This document shows, piece after piece, positions 1 to 6,576 of a stretch of 11,930 bases of DNA. The stretch spans positions 1 to 11,930 of the forward strand of contig JAPLGJ010000246.1 of NCBI GenBank assembly GCA_026390215.1, written 5' to 3'. This DNA is from Caldisericota bacterium. GTDB taxonomy: Bacteria > Caldisericota > Caldisericia > Cryosericales > Cryosericaceae. Under the pieces are notes generated by a model that had not been told where the DNA came from, made no database searches, and saw nothing but the letters and a program-made list of their open reading frames with translations. Within the stretch, counting starts at the first letter, position 1. Each line of letters opens with the position of its first letter. Both the position numbers and the translations under genes were made by a program.

Positions 1-1080
1 CTGACAGCAATCCGCGACAACCTGCGGGCAATCCGGGCGTGCACGCCGCTCAGGACCCAGGTTATCGGTGGTGTGAAGGCTGACGCCTATGGACACGGCG
101 CGGTGCGCGGTGCGGCAGTCCTGGAACAGGAACAGGTCCACGTGCTGGCGGTGGCGACACCCGACGAAGCAGTCGAGCTCCGCGACAGCGGCACTACGGC
201 TGAGATTCTTGTCCTGGGACACTCACCCGCCGATTTCGTCTCCTATGCCGTCGCGAACAACGTCGCCCTCACGACGGTCAACGAGGCGACGACGGTGATG
301 TACGGAGCTGCAGCGGGAACACACACAGTGCGCCTGCACTATAACGTCGACACCGGCATGGGACGCGCGGGCGTCCCGGCGAACCAGGCGACAGAGCAGA
401 TCCTGCACAGCGCTGCGGTCCACCGCGTGGACATCGTCGGTCTCTACTCACACTTCGCGTGCGCCGAATCCGACCCGGCATTCACGGAGCTGCAGAGAGC
501 ACGGTTCGTGGAGGTCGTACGTGAGGTGCGTGCGGGCGGCCTCCAGCCGGCAATGGTGCACCTGGCCAACTCGGCGGGCATGTTTACGTGTCCCGGCGCC
601 ATGCTGGACGGGGTGCGCCCCGGCATCCTGCTGTACGGCTGTCCGCCCGTCCCTTCCCCGACCTGCCCGGTGCGGCCGGTCCTCGCCTTGCGAACAGAGC
701 TGGAAACGGTGAAGGAGCTGCCGTCAGGCCACGGCATCGGCTATGGGAGGACATTCATCACGGACCAGCCGACCCGCATGGCGCTTATCCCTATCGGGTA
801 CGCCGACGGCTACCTCCGTGCGCTGTCCAACAAGGCACATGTCATCCTCCGGGGGCGGTTCGCGCCCGTCATAGGCCGCGTCAGCATGGATGTCTGCGCC
901 ATCGACGTGAGTGACATTCCGGCCGCAATGCCCGGTGACCCTGTGACCCTGATCGGCGAGCAGGACGGTCTTGCCGTCACCGCCGAAGACCTCGCGAGAC
1001 TCATGGGGACCATCTCCTACGAGGTCCTTACCGGCATCTCGAAGCGCGTACCGCGCGTCTACCTGGAGCGGCGTACTTGA
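1..1080 (+). CDS. alr: Alanine racemase, 5' end cut off by the window
   Basis: PLP-dependent cytoplasmic enzyme that interconverts L- and D-alanine, supplying D-Ala for peptidoglycan. The frame is open from base 1, so the true start lies to the left; only a few dozen N-terminal residues should be missing, since the PLP-lysine motif VKADAYGHG (codons 25-33, Lys at codon 26) normally lies about 35-40 residues into the protein. Further family marks are HYNVDTGMGRAG, the LYSHFACAE segment, HLANSAG, the GVRPGILLYG substrate/PLP region, the GIGYGRT segment that should carry the catalytic tyrosine, IPIGYADGY, and GRVSMDVCAIDV near the C-terminus. It ends at SKRVPRVYLERRT, typical of the family. An internal GTG at 73 is not a credible start, because it falls directly before the PLP lysine. 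A strong hairpin follows 15 bases after the stop. Identification is secure. Confidence 0.96.
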   Translation: MTAIRDNLRAIRACTPLRTQVIGGVKADAYGHGAVRGAAVLEQEQVHVLAVATPDEAVELRDSGTTAEILVLGHSPADFVSYAVANNVALTTVNEATTVMYGAAAGTHTVRLHYNVDTGMGRAGVPANQATEQILHSAAVHRVDIVGLYSHFACAESDPAFTELQRARFVEVVREVRAGGLQPAMVHLANSAGMFTCPGAMLDGVRPGILLYGCPPVPSPTCPVRPVLALRTELETVKELPSGHGIGYGRTFITDQPTRMALIPIGYADGYLRALSNKAHVILRGRFAPVIGRVSMDVCAIDVSDIPAAMPGDPVTLIGEQDGLAVTAEDLARLMGTISYEVLTGISKRVPRVYLERRT

Positions 1081-1095
1081 CGTTCCACGTCAGGA

Positions 1096-1134
1096 CATGA
1101 CAAAACCCCCGTCATCAGGAGGGGTTTTGTCATG
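1096..1134. terminator. Bidirectional intrinsic terminator between alr and the amidase gene
   Basis: A perfect 14-bp inverted repeat, CATGACAAAACCCC (1096-1109) and GGGGTTTTGTCATG (1121-1134), with an 11-base loop. The A/T-rich half of the stem gives a TTTTGT run on either strand, so it can end alr transcription on + and the amidase operon on -. It lies between two convergent stop codons (1080 and 1144), where a shared terminator is expected. Confidence 0.85.
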
Positions 1135-1143
1135 ATACCAGGA

Positions 1144-1662
1144 CTACCGCGTCATGAAAGCCCGGGATGAGCCACCTCCACCACGTTCCTGGAGGGCGCC
1201 CCGCATAGCCACCGAAGGAAACCAGCGTCCGGGGCACGCCGTGAAGCCGGGGATGCCGGTTCTCTCGCTTGGGACCTCGCGGTGAAGCATGAGACGGGAG
1301 AGCGGAATGACGTGGTGCGCGGACAGCAGGCGCAGCAGCTGTACGCCAGCTGCGTATTGCGCCGCGGGCATGCGGGCCACCTGGAAATTGCCCAGGAAGC
1401 AGACGGCGATACTCACAGCGTTGATGCGCGCATTGCCGCAGTTGAATGCGACCATAGCAAGCGGCTGCCCGGCAAACACGACGCCGGTGGGTCCGAGGCC
1501 GAAATGGTAATCGCAGACATAGCCGGGGACAGTCTTCGCCCAGCGTTTCTGGTGATTGCGCTGGATCGCGGCCCATAGCGCAGCGCCCTCGGAGTCACCA
1601 CTCCCGAGGGTCGCATCCGTCGCGCTGTGGTGCAGGACAAGATGAGTGAGGGGGCGCATCAC
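1144..1662 (-). CDS. Zinc-dependent N-acetylmuramoyl-L-alanine amidase (T7 lysozyme/PGRP-like)
   Basis: 172 residues, single Amidase_2-type domain that should cleave the bond between MurNAc and L-Ala of the stem peptide. Likely zinc ligands are His11 (LVLHHSATD), His127 (LMLHREV) and Cys143 (TACPG). Tyr52 in DYHFGL matches the conserved tyrosine of T7 lysozyme. The segment around 73-93, with NCGNARINAVSIAVCFLGNF, is the usual core strand. There is no signal peptide, so export would need a holin-like partner; the gene directly upstream encodes one. The start is GTG at 1662 or ATG at 1659: the upstream stop TGA lies inside GTGATG, so either start overlaps it by 4 or 1 base. No clear SD is seen, which suggests translational coupling. 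The C-terminus carries a Gly/Ser-rich tail without a recognised cell-wall-binding domain. Confidence 0.9.
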   Translation of the reverse strand: MMRPLTHLVLHHSATDATLGSGDSEGAALWAAIQRNHQKRWAKTVPGYVCDYHFGLGPTGVVFAGQPLAMVAFNCGNARINAVSIAVCFLGNFQVARMPAAQYAAGVQLLRLLSAHHVIPLSRLMLHREVPSERTGIPGFTACPGRWFPSVAMRGALQERGGGGSSRAFMTR

Positions 1663-1829
1663 GGCGTGACTGCCGAACCATTGATGCGCAGGGCGGTCTC
1701 GATGATATCGGCCAGCCGGTCCATGCTCGCCTGCATCCGGTCCAGCTTGCCTCCAAATACCGTCAGCAGGTATACGGAGACGGCGATCGGGAAACCGATG
1801 TTACTGATGAGCGTGACGAGTTCGTCCAT
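1659..1829 (-). CDS. YvrJ-like small membrane protein (holin-like)
   Basis: A 56-residue protein starting MDELVTLISNIGFPIAVSVY. One hydrophobic helix (about residues 5-25) is followed by an amphipathic, probably coiled-coil stretch (27-48). The LISNIGFPIAVSVYLL signature and length match the YvrJ family, small proteins often found beside phage-type amidases and thought to act as holins. The start at 1829 is chosen because AAGGAGG (complement of 1836-1842) sits six bases upstream; an in-frame extension to 1880 would read through that SD. The stop overlaps the amidase start. The family match is good; the holin role is inference from size, topology and the adjacent amidase. Confidence 0.8.
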   Translation of the reverse strand: MDELVTLISNIGFPIAVSVYLLTVFGGKLDRMQASMDRLADIIETALRINGSAVTP

Positions 1830-1843
1830 GTCGTGCCTCCTTG

Positions 1844-1919
1844 GCAGGGGGGACCCTGCTCTCCTGTTATGGAGAGGCACGCGTGGCGGACTGGCTTGCG
1901 ACGTCTCCCCGACGGGAGA
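1844..1919. other. Cluster of short hairpins between the DUF554 and YvrJ-like genes
   Basis: Three short inverted repeats fill this gap: GCAGGG/CCCTGC at 1844-1849 and 1854-1859; CTCTCC/GGAGAG at 1859-1864 and 1871-1876; and TCTCCC/GGGAGA at 1904-1909 and 1914-1919. None has a following T-run, so they are not convincing intrinsic terminators. The first lies just upstream of the SD of the YvrJ-like gene and could affect its translation or mRNA stability. The function is not known. Confidence 0.35.
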
Positions 1920-1926
1920 AACGGTG

Positions 1927-2697
1927 TCAGACGAGCTTCAGGGCGTGGAAAAGAAGGGCGTACAGCACGGCGAAGATCAGCCCGGGAAGGAGGTTGGCCA
2001 GCTTGATCTTCTTGAGTCCCAGCAGGTTGATGCCGATAGCGATGACCATGAGGCCGCCCGTAGCGGTCAGCTCGTTGAGGACATAGGGCTGCATCAGGAA
2101 CCCCAGCGCGGAACCCAGCAGGGTCAGACTGCCTTGGATGATGAAGACCGGGATGGCGCTGAACGCTACGCCGCTGCCCAGTGTCGCGGCAAGCGATATG
2201 CTGATGACCAGATCGAGGATGGACTTCGTGTAGATGAGCGTGCCGTTGCCCGTCATCCCTTCCTGAATGGAGCCGATGATGGTCATGGGCCCGATACAGT
2301 AGATGAGGGAAGCGGTGACAAGACCCTCTGCCCAGCGGCTGCCAGACGCGACATGCAGCCGCTGCTGGAAACGTTCGGCCGCCGCGTTGAGCCGGTCTTC
2401 GAGCCGCAGGAGCTCTCCCACAACGATGCCGCTCACGATGGCCATGACCATGATGACGGCATTGCCCGTCTTGAGAGCCATGCCCGTCCCGATGGCCAGC
2501 GTCGCCAGCCCATTTGCGATGAAGATAGCGGCGCGTGCGTCCTCCTTGAGCAACTTGCCGGTGAACATGCCCAGCATGCTGCCGACCACGACTGCAGCGG
2601 CGTTGACCGTCGCACTTAGGGGGAACCTGAGTACAAAACCCGTTGCCGCCCCCAAAGGGGCGGCAACCAGCGCAGCAATTGCCGAAAGAGTACTCAT
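1927..2697 (-). CDS. DUF554 family multi-pass membrane protein
   Basis: 256 residues, hydrophobic throughout, with about seven predicted membrane helices. DUF554 marks are TVNAAAVVVGSMLGM near residues 30-45, IFIANGLATLAIGTGMAL, IYCIGPMTIIGSIQEGM, KSILDLVISISLAATLG, VAFSAIPVFIIQGSLTLL, TATGGLMVIAIGINLLGL and KIKLANLLPGLIFA. The family is thought to be a transporter or membrane protein of unknown substrate. Compared with typical members, which begin near the TVNA motif, this one has about 28 extra residues that form an additional hydrophobic segment. No other ATG precedes the conserved core. An AAGGA sits twelve bases before the start, overlapping the stop of the upstream gene (15-base gap), so the two are probably co-transcribed. 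The family call is firm; the role is unknown. Confidence 0.88.
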   Translation of the reverse strand: MSTLSAIAALVAAPLGAATGFVLRFPLSATVNAAAVVVGSMLGMFTGKLLKEDARAAIFIANGLATLAIGTGMALKTGNAVIMVMAIVSGIVVGELLRLEDRLNAAAERFQQRLHVASGSRWAEGLVTASLIYCIGPMTIIGSIQEGMTGNGTLIYTKSILDLVISISLAATLGSGVAFSAIPVFIIQGSLTLLGSALGFLMQPYVLNELTATGGLMVIAIGINLLGLKKIKLANLLPGLIFAVLYALLFHALKLV

Positions 2698-2712
2698 GAA
2701 CAGGTGGCGTCC

Positions 2713-3288
2713 TTAGTCCTTGAGTCCCATGACCTCATACATCGAGAGATACGCCTCGGCGTCGCCAAGTTCCTCGATGGCGGCGATGACGGCATCCTTC
2801 GTGTTTGCAGGCAGTGCGCGGAATGCGTCCGTGTCGGTGAGTTCGGCGCCTGCCATGGAAACGGATACCGTGCCGACGTAGTCGTCGTCCATCAGCTCAG
2901 TGGCTAGCGTACGAGCCTGATCCTCGGCCGGGACGAACAGGGCCTGGCCAAGATAAATAACCTCGGACTTCTCGTCTTCGTCGTCACCCTCGTCGTCCTC
3001 GACTTCCTCGTCCTTGCCATCAGTGGCATTATCTTCGTCGTGGCAACGGCAATTACCGCCTTCGCACTCGCAGTTGTCATCGTCACCGCGACAGGAACAC
3101 TCTTCGCCGTCCTCTTCCATCTCGTCGGCCCATGGATGGAACCCCGCAATGCGAACGGTGACCCCGTCGACGTCGCGTTCCACGACGACGTGAGACTGGT
3201 CCTCATCAAGGTGGTAGTGCCACTTCTTGAGAATCTCTTCGCCCTGCTCGATGCTTTCGATATTGTTGACGGCCACCTGGATCAGCAT
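2713..3288 (-). CDS. Acidic, Cys-rich protein of unknown function
   Basis: 191 residues, family not recognised. The start at 3288 (MLIQVAVNN) is set by GGAGG (complement of 3295-3299) six bases upstream; an in-frame start at 3321 lies at the promoter and is rejected. The protein has three parts. Residues 1-57 look like a compact alpha/beta unit (IESIEQGEEILKKWHYHLDE, then alternating Val/Ile strands). Residues 58-108 are almost wholly Asp/Glu with six cysteines at 64, 66, 73, 75, 80 and 82 (CxC, CxC, CxCH). Residues 109-191 resume as a folded region ending in helices. The paired CxC motifs plus His83 could bind metal. The first gene of a minus-strand run, it has its own promoter-like sequence. 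Soluble and cytoplasmic, as no signal or membrane segment is seen. Confidence 0.72.
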   Translation of the reverse strand: MLIQVAVNNIESIEQGEEILKKWHYHLDEDQSHVVVERDVDGVTVRIAGFHPWADEMEEDGEECSCRGDDDNCECEGGNCRCHDEDNATDGKDEEVEDDEGDDEDEKSEVIYLGQALFVPAEDQARTLATELMDDDYVGTVSVSMAGAELTDTDAFRALPANTKDAVIAAIEELGDAEAYLSMYEVMGLKD

Positions 3289-3319
3289 GGGAAACCTCCA
3301 ATGAACTTGTATGGCATTC

Positions 3320-3347
3320 ATTGTACACGTGTTTGTGTGAGGCGCAA
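3320..3347 (-). promoter_or_regulatory. Probable sigma-70-type promoter for the acidic-protein operon
   Basis: Read on the minus strand: TTGCGC (complement of 3342-3347), a 16-base spacer, then TACAAT (complement of 3320-3325). This would give a leader of roughly 25 bases carrying the GGAGG ribosome site of the acidic-protein gene. The -10 is good and the -35 only partial. It overlaps the era promoter region on the other strand. Confidence 0.5.
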
Positions 3348-3354
3348 AAGCCTG

Positions 3355-3360
3355 TACACT
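3355..3360 (+). promoter_or_regulatory. Probable -10 element of era, implying a leaderless mRNA
   Basis: TACACT at 3355-3360 ends six bases before the era ATG at 3367, placing the expected transcription start on or next to the A of the start codon. No SD-like sequence is present before era. No convincing -35 is seen at the usual distance. Confidence 0.45.
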
Positions 3361-3366
3361 CCTATT

Positions 3367-4257
3367 ATGAAGAGTGGATTCGTATCTATTTTTGGCAAGC
3401 CCAGCGTCGGGAAGTCGTCGCTGATGAACACCATCCTTGGAACCAAACTTTCCATCGTGTCACCCAAACAGCAGACCACCTGGTACAACATTCTTGGCAT
3501 CCTCAACAAGAAGGACGCCCAAGTCTGTTTCGTCGACACGCCTGGTTATCACAAGGTGAGCAAGAGCAAGCTCAACACATACCTTGTCGACACGGCACTT
3601 CAGTCGCTGGAGGACATCGAGGTCGTCTATTTCGTCATCGACCAGTCGGCCTATCCCGACGCCGAGTACGAGGAGATGATTGCCATCGTCATCAAGCTTG
3701 GCAAGCCGATCTTCCTCGTCGTCAACAAGACGGACCTGGACACGGCCAAGCGCCATGAGATGGTGGCTGCTCCCTTCGTGGAGAAGCTCCATCCGACGGC
3801 TGTCTTCCACGTTTCGGCGGCGACTGGCGCAGGCGTCACACCGCTGGTGAAGGCGACCATCGACGCTATGCCTGTCGGTGAGCCCTATTTCGACGACAAG
3901 ACGCTGACGTCTCACCCAATCGAACTCATCGTTGCGGACACCGTGCGTGAACAGCTGTTCAACCGCCTGCAGGACGAACTCCCCTATTCGACGGCCGTCG
4001 TCACGGACGACATCACCGAGTCCGCCAAAGGGATCCGCGCCATGGTCAGCGTCTACGTCGCCAAGGACTCCCAGAAGGGCATGATCATCGGCAAGGGCGG
4101 TGAACTCATCGCGACCATCAAGGATGTCGCCCGCAAGAACCTCGTCCATTTCCTGGGCGAGCGGGTCGAGCTGGACCTCCGCGTCAAGGTCGAGAAGAAC
4201 TGGAACCGCAAGCTCCTGACCATGAAACACTTCGGACTGGTGGTCAGCAAGAAGTAG
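3367..4257 (+). CDS. era: GTPase Era, ribosome assembly factor
   Basis: 296 residues, the normal Era length. Era binds GTP and the 3' end of 16S rRNA and takes part in 30S maturation, loosely at the membrane. The GTPase domain shows G1 GKPSVGKS (10-17), a G2/switch I stretch at SPKQQTTWYNILGI (32-45), G3 DTPG (57-60), G4 NKTD (120-123) and G5 SAA (150-152). The C-terminal KH domain carries GMIIGKGG (238-245) with the RNA-binding GxxG loop and the ERVELDLRVKVEKNW strand typical of Era. The switch I segment reads TTW where most family members have TTR. The ATG at 3367 is chosen because G1 then sits ten residues in, as usual; longer in-frame extensions run through the promoter. No SD precedes it, and the -10 position suggests leaderless expression. 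Confidence 0.97.
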   Translation: MKSGFVSIFGKPSVGKSSLMNTILGTKLSIVSPKQQTTWYNILGILNKKDAQVCFVDTPGYHKVSKSKLNTYLVDTALQSLEDIEVVYFVIDQSAYPDAEYEEMIAIVIKLGKPIFLVVNKTDLDTAKRHEMVAAPFVEKLHPTAVFHVSAATGAGVTPLVKATIDAMPVGEPYFDDKTLTSHPIELIVADTVREQLFNRLQDELPYSTAVVTDDITESAKGIRAMVSVYVAKDSQKGMIIGKGGELIATIKDVARKNLVHFLGERVELDLRVKVEKNWNRKLLTMKHFGLVVSKK

Positions 4258-4284
4258 CTCGTCTCTCCTCCCTCGAATGCACAA

Positions 4285-4306
4285 GCGCCGGGCCTGCGCC
4301 CGGCGC
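4285..4306. terminator. Hairpin terminator between convergent era and the 735-codon gene
   Basis: Perfect 9-bp GC stem, GCGCCGGGC (4285-4293) and GCCCGGCGC (4298-4306), with a 4-base loop, followed on + by GTTTCC. On - it is followed by TTGTGC. The T-run is short on both strands, but the stability and the position between two convergent genes favour a shared terminator. Confidence 0.65.
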
Positions 4307-4368
4307 GTTTCCAAACGCCTGTTGGCAAGGGCTCGTCTCCTCAGGTGGAACTGTGAAGCATGGACGCT

Positions 4369-6576
4369 CTACGACGGACCGGGGTTGGCTGCGATAGCCT
4401 CGCCTTCGATCAGGTCAGCAGGCTCCATGACGATGGTCCCTCCAGTCACATACTTGACCGTCCCCTTGCGCGCAACGAGTTCCTTGAGTTCCCAGGGAAA
4501 GTTGAGTTCGATGGCGCTGACGCCCCGGAGAAAGTCTGAACGCATGCTGAACCGGACTTTGTCGCCAAGACGCTGCATACGCACGGACAGTTCGCCGAAC
4601 GTGGATTGCAGGCCATGGACGTCGATGCCGTCTCCAGCAAATAGCTCGGCCGTCGGCACGGGGATGATGCTCAGGTAGGTACCGCGCTCCACGAAGATGA
4701 GGCTGGTCAGCAGCTCGAGGGCGAGCGCCGTGGCGACGGCGCTGTGCCGTGGACCAGCGACAGCTTTCCTGGTGTGCAGGTCGATGTAGTCGGGGAGCGC
4801 GTCGGACACCCCAAGGTGCTCGAGGCCCTCTGCCATCGCGCCATACTCCCCACTCTCACGGCGCAGGACGAGAGCTTTGGCGCACAGCAGTGACAGGCGG
4901 ATGTCGCCGAGCGAGCCGAGGAAGGGGTTTGCGATGAAGCCCTCGCGCAGCCAGTGCTCAGCGATCCAGCTCATGCTGCCGGTCAGGATGGCATCTTCCA
5001 TGCCGTGCGCGCCGTACAGGGCGTAGGCCGCGACCGGCGCTATGTCGGCAAACGTGGCCTTGCCGGGGTCAACATGACTGCCGGCTGCATCTGCCTGCTT
5101 GAGCAGCCGCAGCTGGAGGTCGTCACATAGTCTGAGCCGCAGGTCGTCCTTCTCGGACAGCATGCTCTGATAGCTCTCGATCGCCTTGCCCAGCACCAGA
5201 TGCAGCATGGGGCCGGAACGCCGCAACGGTCCCAGCAGGCTGATGGCGACAGGCTCCACCGTCGTCTGCGACTGGCCAAGCCAGGTGACGAACTGGTCCG
5301 CGACGGGGAACAGCTGTCTGCGGAGCTGCACTTGACGCGCCGTCTTCAGATGCCAGCCAAGGGCGATGACGAAGCTTGCGTACGCAAACAACGCATCCGC
5401 CGACAGTGTTGGCCCTGGGGGCAATTGCGCCGCGTAGGAGCGCAAGAGGCCGGAAGCCGTGTCGATGTCACCCACCCGGTCATACGCCTCGACGAGCGCC
5501 GGCAATGCCACGGCATCGACGCCCCCCTCAAACGCCGAGGCAGCGGCGGCCTCAAGAGACGACAGGTGAAGCAACTGGTTGGCGGCAAAACGGTTGAGGC
5601 GCTCGTCGCCTGTGCGATATCCGACGTGCTTCTCCTGCGTCACAACGAGCCGGTGCTCCTGCTCGAGGATCCCGGCACTCTGTCCTAGGAGGAGCGCGAG
5701 TTCCTCGTTCTTGTAGGTGTGGTCCCTGTCGACGAAAAAGAAGAACGTGACCTCGGTGCCACCACCAGGTTCGAGCTGGTGATCGAACGCGAGCCGCAGC
5801 TGCATAAGGCCCGCCCCCGAAACGACTTCGCCGCCGGCATCGGCGTCGACCATGCTGCCAGTCCGGGGATCGTAGACGGTGACCCTGGTGCTGCTCGGTC
5901 GCTCACGGGCAAATGCGACATGCTGTCCGTTCAGTATAATGAGATTCTCGCGGGAGAAGCTGAACCGTTCCAGGCTGGTGAGGCCCTCCTCGTCGAACGG
6001 CTTGATGAGGAGGACGAGGGTCACTGCGTGAAACTGGTCGCTGGTGTTGCGCAGCCGGAACGTGACTTGAACGAAGGACAGCTCCATCAGACTATGAGGG
6101 AACGCACTCCTGGTCACGGTGAGCTCGGGTGCCGTCATGGCGACGCGGTGAATGCCATCTTCGAAGGAAGCCATCGTCGCCCTCGGGTCATACGCTGCGG
6201 AGGAACACACCTCGCGCCCTTCCACCTGCACCACATAGTCGATGGTGGCAGGCACCAGCGTTAGAATGAGCGTCCCACATTCGTCCGCCCGCACACCCTC
6301 GGGGTGGCGGGGCAAACCGAGATGCGTCAGGCGCTCGCCGGTCAGGTTGTCCCACGAGGCGATGGTCCCAGCCCCACCGGCAAGCTGTTCCTGAAGGTAG
6401 CGTGGCAGCTCCTCGGGCTTGAACAGCGCCGAAGCCGTCTGCGTCAGCACGGTGCGCAGGGCCGCCTCGGATTCCGTGCGCACCTGCTCCGCGCCGCCGA
6501 TGACCTGCAGCCGGTCCAGCACGTCGCCCGCAGCCTGGCTGAGGGTGACGGTACGGACACGCTTTCTAACCCTCAT
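4369..6576 (-). CDS. Large uncharacterised protein, possibly six-hairpin glycosidase fold
   Basis: 735 residues, no family recognised with certainty. The layout suggests an N-terminal beta-rich region (about 90-310, alternating strands such as LMELSFVQVTFRLRN and TEVTFFFFVDRD), a helical region (about 320-625, pairs of helices such as RLNRFAANQLLHLSSLEAAA and ALVEAYDRVGDIDTASGLLR), and a C-terminal beta region (about 640-735). This beta sandwich, alpha toroid, beta order is seen in six-hairpin-fold glycosidases and phosphorylases such as GH15, GH78 and GH94 relatives. I cannot point to catalytic acids, so enzyme activity is unproven. There is no signal peptide; the first residues are Arg-rich. 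ATG at 6576 lies inside the last codons of pyrG (ATGAGGGTTAG, 11-base overlap), so translation is probably coupled. No good SD is visible. Confidence 0.7.
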   Translation of the reverse strand: MRVRKRVRTVTLSQAAGDVLDRLQVIGGAEQVRTESEAALRTVLTQTASALFKPEELPRYLQEQLAGGAGTIASWDNLTGERLTHLGLPRHPEGVRADECGTLILTLVPATIDYVVQVEGREVCSSAAYDPRATMASFEDGIHRVAMTAPELTVTRSAFPHSLMELSFVQVTFRLRNTSDQFHAVTLVLLIKPFDEEGLTSLERFSFSRENLIILNGQHVAFARERPSSTRVTVYDPRTGSMVDADAGGEVVSGAGLMQLRLAFDHQLEPGGGTEVTFFFFVDRDHTYKNEELALLLGQSAGILEQEHRLVVTQEKHVGYRTGDERLNRFAANQLLHLSSLEAAAASAFEGGVDAVALPALVEAYDRVGDIDTASGLLRSYAAQLPPGPTLSADALFAYASFVIALGWHLKTARQVQLRRQLFPVADQFVTWLGQSQTTVEPVAISLLGPLRRSGPMLHLVLGKAIESYQSMLSEKDDLRLRLCDDLQLRLLKQADAAGSHVDPGKATFADIAPVAAYALYGAHGMEDAILTGSMSWIAEHWLREGFIANPFLGSLGDIRLSLLCAKALVLRRESGEYGAMAEGLEHLGVSDALPDYIDLHTRKAVAGPRHSAVATALALELLTSLIFVERGTYLSIIPVPTAELFAGDGIDVHGLQSTFGELSVRMQRLGDKVRFSMRSDFLRGVSAIELNFPWELKELVARKGTVKYVTGGTIVMEPADLIEGEAIAANPGPS

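Noticed and set aside
1627..2619. Long + strand open frame of 330 codons
   Set aside because: It lies antisense to the YvrJ-like, DUF554 and amidase genes, which have clear family motifs and SD sites. The translation is low-complexity and hydrophilic, with no recognisable domain.
3460..4314. Minus-strand open frame of 284 codons opposite era
   Set aside because: Antisense to era and crossing the terminator hairpin; repetitive Asp/Arg/Val composition, no SD and no domain.
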